From: SIG480 sp045614365
GTDB taxonomy: Bacteria; Bacillota; Clostridia; Oscillospirales; JAAYXM01
Assembly (NCBI GenBank): GCA_045614365.1
Contig: JAZLCV010000118.1
Coordinates: 1-5,127 of the forward strand
Direction: 5' to 3'
Length of the DNA stretch: 5,127 nt
Shown here: positions 1 to 5,127 of the stretch, one piece after another
Layout of the letters: every line of letters begins with the position of its first letter
Position numbering within the stretch: position 1 is the stretch's first letter
Translations under genes and position numbers: made by a program
Notes under the pieces: generated by a model
Told to the model about the DNA's origin: nothing
The model's database searches: none
The model's input: only the letters and a program-made list of their open reading frames with translations

Positions 1-1701
1 GTTTCCGTTGTATCGCGCTATGTTTCTCTGTCACGGCGCGGCTCGGGTAACCTCGGTCTGTGTCCGTTCCACAACGAAAAAACGCCGTCGTTTCATGTGT
101 CATCGGACAAGCAGTTTTTCCACTGCTTCGGCTGCGGTGCAGGCGGAGATGTTATTTCCTTTGTTATGAAAATTGAAAATCTGGATTTCCCGGATGCTGT
201 GGCAAAGCTTGCCGAGTGGGCAGGGATGGAGCTTCCGCAATCTGACTACGGCTCCGGCGAGCGTAATCTTCGCCGCCGTGCCGAAGAGGCATGCCGTGAT
301 GCCGCACGCTTCTTCCACGAAAAGCTTCGTGAGGAAGACGGCAAGAAAGCGCGCGGATATCTTTTGGGGCGCGGTCTCTCCCCCGCAACAATAACGCGCT
401 TTGGCCTGGGATATTCTCCCGATTCCTGGAGCGAGCTTTTAGATGCGCTCATCGCGCGTGGATATACAAAAGCAGAGCTTCTTGAAGCCGGTCTTATAAT
501 TACCAATGAAAAAGGTCGCGTTTATGACCGCTTCCGCGGCCGTGCAATGTTCCCGATAATAAACGTTCGCGGAACGGTTATCGGCTTCGGCGGACGTATT
601 ATGGGCGACGGAGAGCCGAAGTATTTAAACTCTCCCGAATCCGCAGTTTTCAATAAAAGAAAAAATCTTTATGCGCTGAATCTTGCAAAGTCAAGCCGCG
701 CAGAATATATGATTCTTGCCGAAGGATATATGGACGTTATTGCACTGCACCAGGCGGGCTTTGACAGCGCCGTTGCCTCTCTCGGCACCGCGCTTACAGC
801 TGAGCAGGCTCATCTCATTTCAAAATACAAAAGCCGCGTCGTTATTGCGTATGACTCGGACAAAGCAGGCCGCGCGGCAACCGAACGTGCTATTGAGATT
901 CTGAAAAAAACAGGTCTGGATGTTCGGATAATTGTTATGACCGGTGCAAAAGATCCGGACGAATTTATAAAGAAATTCGGGCGTGATAAGTACGCAAAGC
1001 TTATCGAAAATGCGCTTCCCGCTGCGGAATACCGTCTTGCCTCCGCACGTCAGGAGCTTGACCTTTCAGATGACAAGCAAAAGGTTGCATATATAAAATC
1101 GGCTGTCAGCCAGCTTGCGCGGATGCAAAGCTCAATCGAGCGCGAAATTTATGCAGGCCGCGTTGCTAAGGAAACAAACGTCACACGCGATGCCATACTT
1201 CAGGAAGCAGAACGCGAGAGAAAACGCCTCATACGTGAAAAACGGCGTGAAGAGGAAAGAAAAATCCTCGACCCCGTAAGAGCAATTATGCCGAACGAGC
1301 GCTCGGAAAGGTATACAAAGCCTCATTCGGCAATCGCAGAAGAAGCACTTCTCACGGTGTGTATGTCCGATATGAAGCTCTGTGCAGCAGTTTCAGAGCG
1401 AATCTCCGGAAGTATGTTTTCGTCGCCACTGCTCGGACGCGCATTTGATATTGTCTGTGCACGCACCCGCGAAGGGCACGAAACGGATATGAGCGTTTTT
1501 TTCGAAAGCTTTTCAGAAAACGAAACCGCGCATCTTGCCGCTGTGCTTGCCCGCAATGCTGACAAGAGTGCGGATGCGACAGACGACTATATTGACATAA
1601 TACAGGGCGAGAACATAAAAGGCGAGGGGAAATTAAGTGATGAGGCTATCCTCGCGGCCGCAGAATACTACAGAAAAAAGAAGGGGTTAAAAAATGGATA
1701 A
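1..1701 (+). CDS. dnaG: DNA primase DnaG (5' end outside window)
   Basis: Primase synthesises short RNA primers at the replication fork and is recruited by the replicative helicase DnaB/DnaC. The frame is open from base 1, giving 566 visible residues. A GTG at 97 is not the start, because the zinc ribbon begins before it: C21, H24, C42 and C45 (C-x2-H-x17-C-x2-C, with CPFHNEKTPSF and HCFGCGAGGD). About 20 N-terminal residues should lie upstream, giving roughly 590 in total, close to the usual 580-600. The catalytic core follows, with GRAMFPI near 180, GFGGR at 195-199 and KYLNSPES from 207. The TOPRIM fold carries E241 (EGYMD), D285/D287 (DSD) and D318/D320 (DPDE), which are the expected metal-binding acids. 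A highly charged linker lies around 401-421. Residues from about 442 to 566 fit the helicase-binding C-terminal domain, which is less conserved. All key residues are intact. The last 8 bases overlap rpoD, as in the macromolecular-synthesis operon. Identification is secure. Confidence 0.97.
   Translation, partial: VSVVSRYVSLSRRGSGNLGLCPFHNEKTPSFHVSSDKQFFHCFGCGAGGDVISFVMKIENLDFPDAVAKLAEWAGMELPQSDYGSGERNLRRRAEEACRDAARFFHEKLREEDGKKARGYLLGRGLSPATITRFGLGYSPDSWSELLDALIARGYTKAELLEAGLIITNEKGRVYDRFRGRAMFPIINVRGTVIGFGGRIMGDGEPKYLNSPESAVFNKRKNLYALNLAKSSRAEYMILAEGYMDVIALHQAGFDSAVASLGTALTAEQAHLISKYKSRVVIAYDSDKAGRAATERAIEILKKTGLDVRIIVMTGAKDPDEFIKKFGRDKYAKLIENALPAAEYRLASARQELDLSDDKQKVAYIKSAVSQLARMQSSIEREIYAGRVAKETNVTRDAILQEAERERKRLIREKRREEERKILDPVRAIMPNERSERYTKPHSAIAEEALLTVCMSDMKLCAAVSERISGSMFSSPLLGRAFDIVCARTREGHETDMSVFFESFSENETAHLAAVLARNADKSADATDDYIDIIQGENIKGEGKLSDEAILAAAEYYRKKKGLKNG
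1592..1619 (+). promoter_or_regulatory. Candidate internal promoter for rpoD within dnaG
   Basis: A perfect -35 hexamer TTGACA (1592-1597) is followed after 16 bases by CATAAA (1614-1619), which matches four of six positions of TATAAT but lacks the conserved final T. Transcription would begin near 1626, about 70 bases before the rpoD start codon. Internal promoters inside dnaG that drive the sigma gene are known in E. coli and B. subtilis. The bases also encode part of the DnaG C-terminal domain, so the match may be chance. Confidence 0.35.
1681..1686 (+). promoter_or_regulatory. Ribosome binding site of rpoD
   Basis: AAGGGG lies 7 bases before the ATG at 1694 and is contained in the last codons of dnaG. 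It supports the ATG that overlaps the dnaG stop. Ribosomes ending dnaG at 1701 would be next to this site, which allows translational coupling. Confidence 0.7.
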
Positions 1702-2848
1702 GGAACAAAACGAAAAAGTAACATCCGCACAGGAAAAAAAGCAGATTCTCCGCGAGCTTATCGAAACAGGCAAAAAGCGCGGCAAGCTTTCACAGAAGGA
1801 GCTTATGGACGTTGCAGCAGAGCTTGAAATGAACTCCGATCAGATTGAAAAGCTTTACGACACGCTCGAACATCTCGGAATCGAGCTTCCGCTTGATGAA
1901 TTCATTCAGGATCTTCCCCCTGAGGAGGATTTTCTTGATGATATCCCCGAAGACCTTGACGATATCGAAGAAATTCCCGAAGAAGAGCTGGTTGACAGCG
2001 CAGCGCTTATGGAAGGGCTTTCAATTGACGATCACGTCCGCATTTATCTTAAAGAAATAGGTAAGGTTGATCTTCTCTCTCCCGATGAGGAAGTTGAGCT
2101 TGCCGACCGTATGGCACAGGGCGATGAAAAAGCAAAGGTGCGCCTTGCAGAGGCAAACCTCCGTCTTGTTGTTTCCATTGCAAAACGCTATGTAGGGCGC
2201 GGTATGCTCTTCCTTGACCTTATTCAGGAAGGCAACCTCGGCCTTATCAAGGCTGTTGAAAAGTTTGACCACACAAAAGGATATAAGTTCTCAACATATG
2301 CAACGTGGTGGATCCGTCAGGCAATTACCCGCGCAATTGCCGACCAGGCACGCACAATCCGTATTCCTGTTCATATGGTTGAAACAATAAACAAGGTTAT
2401 CCGTGTTTCCCGCCAGCTTCTTCAGGAGCTTGGCCACGACCCGTCTCCTGAGGAAATTGCAAAAGAAATGCAGATTCCGGTGCACAGAGTCCGCGATATC
2501 CTCAAAATTGCGCAGGAGCCGGTTTCCTTAGAGACACCAATCGGCGAAGAGGAAGATTCCCATCTCGGCGACTTCATCCCTGCAGAGGATGCACAAGAGC
2601 CTGCAGAAGCCGCCTCCTTTACCCTTCTGCGCGAGCAGCTTGTCGATGTTCTCGGCACGCTCACTCCGCGTGAGGAAAAGGTGCTCAAGCTCCGCTTCGG
2701 TATTGAAGACGGCAGAACACGCACCCTTGAGGAAGTGGGCAAGGAATTTAACGTCACGCGTGAGCGCATACGTCAGATAGAGGCAAAGGCTCTGCGCAAG
2801 CTCCGCCATCCCAGCCGTTCCAAAATGCTTAAGGATTTCCTCAACTAA
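1694..2848 (+). CDS. rpoD: Primary RNA polymerase sigma factor RpoD/SigA
   Basis: This housekeeping sigma-70 factor directs core RNA polymerase to -35/-10 promoters. It has 384 residues, close to B. subtilis SigA (about 370) and far shorter than E. coli sigma-70, because the large non-conserved insert is absent. Region 1.1 spans about 15-70 and is followed by a very acidic stretch (about 74-101, rich in D and E with prolines). Region 1.2 begins near 110 (DDHVRIYLKEIG). Region 2 covers about 148-225, including the core-binding segment (RLVVSIAKRYVGRG, LDLIQEGNLGL) and the -10 recognition helix (YKFSTYATWWIRQAITRAIA). Region 3 covers about 226-305. Region 4 covers about 318-384, with the -35-binding helix-turn-helix at 344-373 (TLEEVGKEFNVTRERIRQIEAKAL). 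Region 1.1 marks it as a primary rather than an alternative sigma. It overlaps dnaG by 8 bases and has a good ribosome site, so it is probably co-transcribed with dnaG, possibly with an extra promoter inside dnaG. The symbol sigA is used in Gram-positives. Confidence 0.98.
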   Translation: MDKEQNEKVTSAQEKKQILRELIETGKKRGKLSQKELMDVAAELEMNSDQIEKLYDTLEHLGIELPLDEFIQDLPPEEDFLDDIPEDLDDIEEIPEEELVDSAALMEGLSIDDHVRIYLKEIGKVDLLSPDEEVELADRMAQGDEKAKVRLAEANLRLVVSIAKRYVGRGMLFLDLIQEGNLGLIKAVEKFDHTKGYKFSTYATWWIRQAITRAIADQARTIRIPVHMVETINKVIRVSRQLLQELGHDPSPEEIAKEMQIPVHRVRDILKIAQEPVSLETPIGEEEDSHLGDFIPAEDAQEPAEAASFTLLREQLVDVLGTLTPREEKVLKLRFGIEDGRTRTLEEVGKEFNVTRERIRQIEAKALRKLRHPSRSKMLKDFLN

Positions 2849-2864
2849 ACCGTTTTTTAATTAC

Positions 2865-2870
2865 GAAAGG
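2865..2870 (+). promoter_or_regulatory. Ribosome binding site of the amidohydrolase gene
   Basis: GAAAGG lies 11 bases before the GTG at 2882, a slightly long spacing. It helps fix the GTG start, since the next in-frame ATG (residue 31) would remove the essential HxH metal-binding motif. Confidence 0.55.
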
Positions 2871-2881
2871 TCGAATTCAAA

Positions 2882-3670
2882 GTGAAAATAACCGATTCCC
2901 ACGCACATATCTTTCCGCAAAAAATCGCACTTAAGGCAAGCGGTGCGACAGGAGAATTCTACGGTGTGGAGATGCATCACGACGGCATGGCGCATACACT
3001 CTCAGAAAAGCTTCGTGAAGCGGGAATTTCCCGTGCACTTGTTTGCTCTCCCGCAACAACTCCGCATCAGGTCGCGTCCATAAACGATTTTATCGCGGAA
3101 AAATGCAAAAAATACCCTGAGTTTTTCGGCGTTGCAACGCTCCACCCCGGTCTTCCCGATCCGGAGGATGAGATTTCGCGCCTTATCTCGCTTGGGCTTC
3201 ACGGCGTAAAGTTCCATCCGGATTTTCAGCAATTCGCGATAGATGACGAACATATGTTTCCTACATATAAGGCTCTCGAGCGTGAAGGTCTTCCCGTGCT
3301 TTTCCACACTGGAGACAAACGATATGACTTTTCGGGTCCGCGCAGGCTTATGCGCGTGCTTGAAAAATTCCCGGACCTCAAATGCATTGCCGCGCATTTC
3401 GGCGGTTATTCCGAATGGGAGCACGCATGGCAGTATCCGAAGCACAAAAACCTGTACTTTGACACCTCCAGCTCTCTGTGGGTGATGAAACCGGATGAAG
3501 CGCTTGCGTTTATAGACAACTTCGGTGCAGAGCAGTTTATGTTCGGCTCAGACTTTCCTATGTGGACGCCCGAAGAAGAGCTTTCCAAGTTCCTCAACCT
3601 CGGATTGACACCGGAAATGAATGAACAGATACTCAACGGCACCTTTGAAGCTCTGTTCGGTATTGTATAA
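2882..3670 (+). CDS. Amidohydrolase family protein (Amidohydro_2/COG2159 type)
   Basis: This is a predicted cytoplasmic metal-dependent hydrolase or decarboxylase with a TIM-barrel fold, 262 residues long. Metal-site candidates in barrel order are H7 and H9 (DSHAHIFP, strand 1), H142 (FHTGD), H172 (AHFGG) and D224 (FGSDFP, strand 8). A GVKFHPD motif lies at 108-114. This arrangement resembles the ACMSD/Amidohydro_2 group, whose members include decarboxylases of aromatic acids as well as hydrolases. The single-metal layout and lack of family-specific landmarks leave the substrate open. Translation starts at GTG, fixed by the HxH motif and the upstream GAAAGG. There is no signal peptide or membrane segment. 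It lies 33 bases after rpoD and 27 before the TatD gene, so it is probably co-transcribed with both. It belongs to the same superfamily as its TatD neighbour, but the two differ along their length and do not look like a recent tandem duplication. The family call is secure and the specific activity unknown. Confidence 0.88.
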   Translation: MKITDSHAHIFPQKIALKASGATGEFYGVEMHHDGMAHTLSEKLREAGISRALVCSPATTPHQVASINDFIAEKCKKYPEFFGVATLHPGLPDPEDEISRLISLGLHGVKFHPDFQQFAIDDEHMFPTYKALEREGLPVLFHTGDKRYDFSGPRRLMRVLEKFPDLKCIAAHFGGYSEWEHAWQYPKHKNLYFDTSSSLWVMKPDEALAFIDNFGAEQFMFGSDFPMWTPEEELSKFLNLGLTPEMNEQILNGTFEALFGIV

Positions 3671-3697
3671 CATATAATTTATAAGGAATATAACAAA

Positions 3698-4462
3698 ATG
3701 TTTTTTGACACACATGCACATCTCGATGATGAGCAGTTTAGTCCCGACCGCGACGAGCTTATTTCCTCGTTTGCACAATCCGGGGTAACGCGCGTTCTCA
3801 ATGCATCGAGCGATATGGAGTCGTGCTTTGAGACGGTGCGGCTTTGCAAAGAGTATGACTTTATTTACGGCGCCGTGGGTATTCACCCCGAGGCGGCAGA
3901 CCGCTTTTGCGAGGATGACCTTGAAAAAATCGCTGAGCTTTCACGCGAAAAAAACATTGTCGCAATAGGCGAAGTCGGACTTGATTATTACTGGGACGAC
4001 GTCACGCGCGATGTTCAGAAAAAGGTCTTCCGCGCGCAGGCAGCTCTTGCCGAACGGCTTTCTCTTCCTCTTGTCGTTCACGACAGAGAAGCTCACCGCG
4101 ATACATTGGAAATTCTTAAAGAATTCCCATCACTTCGCGTTGTGTACCACTGCTTTTCAGGCAGCGCAGAATACGCACGCGAATTAGTGAAGCTTGGATA
4201 TTACTTCTCATTCGGTGGCGCGGTCACGTTCAAAAACGCGCGTCATTCTCACGAAGTTCTCCTTTCCGTGCCTCACGAGAGGATAATGCTTGAAACGGAC
4301 TGCCCGTATATGGCGCCCGTGCCATACCGGGGAAAACGTAACCATCCGGGATATATTCCGCATATTGCCGCAAAAATTGCGGAGCTATGGAATACCACGC
4401 CCGAAGATGTCGGCAAAATAACTACCGAAAATGCACTTAAATTTTTTAACATCAAAGAATAA
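3698..4462 (+). CDS. tatD: TatD family metal-dependent hydrolase (DNase)
   Basis: TatD proteins are cytoplasmic two-metal nucleases of the amidohydrolase superfamily. Characterised members act as 3'-5' exonucleases on DNA (and some on RNA) and are linked to DNA repair or RNA quality control. The product has 254 residues, the normal length. Family motifs appear in order: H6 and H8 (FDTHAHLDD), the GIHPE motif with H63, the metal-bridging E92 (GEVGLDYYW), H128 (VVHDREA), H151 (YHCFSG) and D201 (LETDCPYMAP), followed by the typical KRNHPGYI loop. All expected ligands are present, so the enzyme should be active. The ATG at 3698 sits just before the first motif, with a purine-rich AAGGAA about 9 bases upstream. 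In many Firmicutes tatD lies near metG, rnmV and ksgA. Here it follows an amidohydrolase in the dnaG-rpoD unit. It could equally be the YcfH/YabD paralogue type, so the symbol is approximate. Confidence 0.93.
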   Translation: MFFDTHAHLDDEQFSPDRDELISSFAQSGVTRVLNASSDMESCFETVRLCKEYDFIYGAVGIHPEAADRFCEDDLEKIAELSREKNIVAIGEVGLDYYWDDVTRDVQKKVFRAQAALAERLSLPLVVHDREAHRDTLEILKEFPSLRVVYHCFSGSAEYARELVKLGYYFSFGGAVTFKNARHSHEVLLSVPHERIMLETDCPYMAPVPYRGKRNHPGYIPHIAAKIAELWNTTPEDVGKITTENALKFFNIKE

Positions 4463-4473
4463 GAGGATAAATC

Positions 4474-5034
4474 ATGAGTAAAAAACCTTTCAAATTCCGC
4501 ATAGGTATGCGCAACATAAAAACAGCAATCGCCGCAACTCTCTGCGCCTTTGTGTATCTGTTTATTGACCGTAATCCGACCTTCGCCTGCATCGGTGCTA
4601 TATTCGGCACCGGATATGATATGGGCGATTCGTGGCTCAACGGCGGCAACCGCCTCTTCGGCACGATTATCGGCGGTGTTATCGGGATGCTTCTTTTCCG
4701 TCTGTATCTTGTTTTTTGTCCCGACGGGGAAGTCGGTCTTCTTATGATGCCGTTTCTTTTCGTCGGCGTTATCGCGCTGATTATCGCGTGCCAGTTCTTC
4801 CGCTGGCCGGGCGGCATCCAGCCGGGCGGGGTTATCTTAAGCATCATTCTCTTTACGCAAAACGATGCTGCGGCATACATTCCTTACTCCCTCAACCGTA
4901 TGCTCGACACGGCAATCGGTGTTATCGTGGCGCTTCTCATAAACCACTTCTTTCCGAGAGAAAGACTTGTAAAAATCCTCTGCGCTCTGCATCTGCGAAA
5001 GCCTGAAAAGGTTGCGGAAAGTGCGGAAAAGTAA
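4474..5034 (+). CDS. Small FUSC-like/aromatic acid exporter family membrane protein
   Basis: This 186-residue integral membrane protein has a start (RNIKTAIAATLCAFVY) resembling the aromatic acid exporter family ArAE_1/DUF939, part of the wider FUSC group that includes efflux proteins such as AaeB. Hydrophobic segments lie at about 14-31, 36-47 (weak), 61-82, 87-108, 115-128 (weak) and 142-160. Positive residues before the first segment (KKPFKFR, MRNIK) suggest a cytoplasmic N-terminus. The protein ends in a short charged tail (about 161-186). Many ArAE_1 proteins are around 300 residues or more with a soluble C-terminal domain, which is missing here with no sign of frameshift, so it appears to be a membrane-half-only version that would need to oligomerise. 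AGAGGA at 4462-4467 gives a strong ribosome site 6 bases before ATG. The gene starts 11 bases after tatD and is last before the terminator, so it is probably co-transcribed. Export function is inferred by family only, and the substrate is unknown. Confidence 0.75.
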   Translation: MSKKPFKFRIGMRNIKTAIAATLCAFVYLFIDRNPTFACIGAIFGTGYDMGDSWLNGGNRLFGTIIGGVIGMLLFRLYLVFCPDGEVGLLMMPFLFVGVIALIIACQFFRWPGGIQPGGVILSIILFTQNDAAAYIPYSLNRMLDTAIGVIVALLINHFFPRERLVKILCALHLRKPEKVAESAEK

Positions 5035-5050
5035 GATTATAATTGCACAT

Positions 5051-5087
5051 AAAAAACGTACAGATAATGATAATCTGTACGTTTTTT
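5051..5087. terminator. Bidirectional rho-independent terminator
   Basis: A near-perfect inverted repeat has a core arm ACGTACAGAT (5056-5065) pairing with ATCTGTACGT (5073-5082) around a 7-base loop. The flanking A-run (5051-5055) pairs with the T-run (5083-5087). On the + strand it ends in a T-run (5082-5088) and can stop the unit ending with the exporter-family gene, whose stop is 17 bases upstream. On the - strand it again ends in T residues and can stop rnpB. The stem is only moderately GC-rich but long (10 bp core, about 15 bp with A/T pairs). Confidence 0.9.
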
Positions 5088-5090
5088 TCC

Positions 5091-5127
5091 TATGTGGTGC
5101 GAGCACGCCTCTACGCCGAGTTCTGTC
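5091..5127 (-). ncRNA. rnpB: RNase P RNA, 3' end (partial, continues past right edge)
   Basis: Read on the - strand, the window edge gives GACAGAACTCGGCGTAGAGG, which matches the conserved 3' end of bacterial RNase P RNA. ACAGAA (5126-5121) is conserved region V and forms the 3' side of helix P4. The GGC-UA element that follows is the P2 3' strand, and GGCGTGCTCGC (5109-5099) should be the 3' strand of P1. RNase P RNA is the catalytic subunit that removes 5' leaders from pre-tRNAs. The canonical form of the P2 element is usually GGCUUA, whereas here it reads GGCGUA. The mature 3' end is estimated near 5091-5096, just before the terminator. Only about 37 of an expected 350-400 bases are visible, so identification rests on this one conserved block and on the terminator placed immediately after it. 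Confidence 0.8.

Noticed and set aside
97..1701. GTG at 97 as the start of dnaG
   Set aside because: The frame is open to base 1 and the first zinc ligands (C21, H24) are encoded before position 97, so starting there would destroy the zinc ribbon.
2422..2769. A 115-codon reading frame on the - strand opposite rpoD, and a 147-codon one at 3002-3445 opposite the amidohydrolase
   Set aside because: Both are antisense to well-conserved coding sequence, have serine/arginine-rich or otherwise low-plausibility composition and no recognisable domain. They are shadows of the + strand genes.
2827..2858. Possible terminator after rpoD (T-run at 2853-2858)
   Set aside because: The only upstream pairing is AGG/CCT around 2832-2841 within the rpoD coding end, far too short and separated from the T-run by about 12 bases, so it is not a convincing hairpin.
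3673..3678. TATAAT in the gap before the TatD gene, resembling a -10 box
   Set aside because: No acceptable -35 hexamer lies 15-19 bases upstream (the TTGACA at 3605-3610 is far too distant), and the gap is simply AT-rich. An operon-internal promoter is not supported.
2882..4462. Tandem duplication of two amidohydrolase-superfamily genes
   Set aside because: Beyond the shared barrel-fold HxH start, their motifs differ (HFGG/GSDFP versus GEVGLD/HCFSG/ETDCPY), so they represent separate ancient subfamilies and not a local duplication.
4452..5106. Reading frames on the - strand opposite the membrane protein and across the terminator (4452-4880, 4837-5106)
   Set aside because: They show no family features, and the second would start inside the RNase P RNA end and run through a terminator. 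The + strand gene with its ribosome site and hydrophobic segments explains the region.

Overview
The window is ordinary chromosomal DNA of a bacterium, most likely an anaerobic Firmicute of the class Clostridia (Oscillospirales-like). That placement is inferred from the dnaG-rpoD (sigA) pair, a SigA-type sigma factor of 384 residues, purine-rich Shine-Dalgarno sites before every gene, roughly balanced base composition, and the Clostridia/Bacilli look of the proteins. No species can be named from the sequence alone.

Layout from left to right. (1) 1-1701, +: DNA primase dnaG, cut at its 5' end by the window edge. The reading frame is open from base 1 and the zinc ribbon begins at once, so only about 20 N-terminal residues should be missing. 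(2) 1694-2848, +: rpoD/sigA, the housekeeping sigma factor, overlapping dnaG by 8 bases. (3) 2882-3670, +: a metal-dependent amidohydrolase of the Amidohydro_2 (COG2159) type with a GTG start. (4) 3698-4462, +: a TatD-family metal-dependent hydrolase/DNase. (5) 4474-5034, +: a small membrane protein of the aromatic acid exporter/FUSC-like family. (6) 5051-5087: a strong palindromic terminator with U-tracts on both strands. (7) 5091-5127, -: the 3' end of RNase P RNA (rnpB), running in from the right and converging on the same terminator.

The five protein genes lie on one strand with gaps of -8, 33, 27 and 11 bases and no terminator between them, so they probably form one transcription unit ending at 5051-5087. 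The first two form the conserved core of the macromolecular-synthesis operon: primase starts Okazaki fragments and the sigma factor directs bulk transcription. A promoter-like sequence inside the end of dnaG (1592-1619) could give rpoD and the downstream genes some independent expression. The two hydrolases and the membrane protein have no obvious link to primase or sigma function and look like passengers of the operon.

I found no mobile element, CRISPR array, tRNA, toxin-antitoxin pair, defence gene or frameshift, and nothing I would call a previously undescribed system. The points worth a second look are modest: the internal promoter candidate, the non-canonical base in the RNase P RNA end, the shared bidirectional terminator, the unusual genes downstream of rpoD, and the shortened exporter-family protein.
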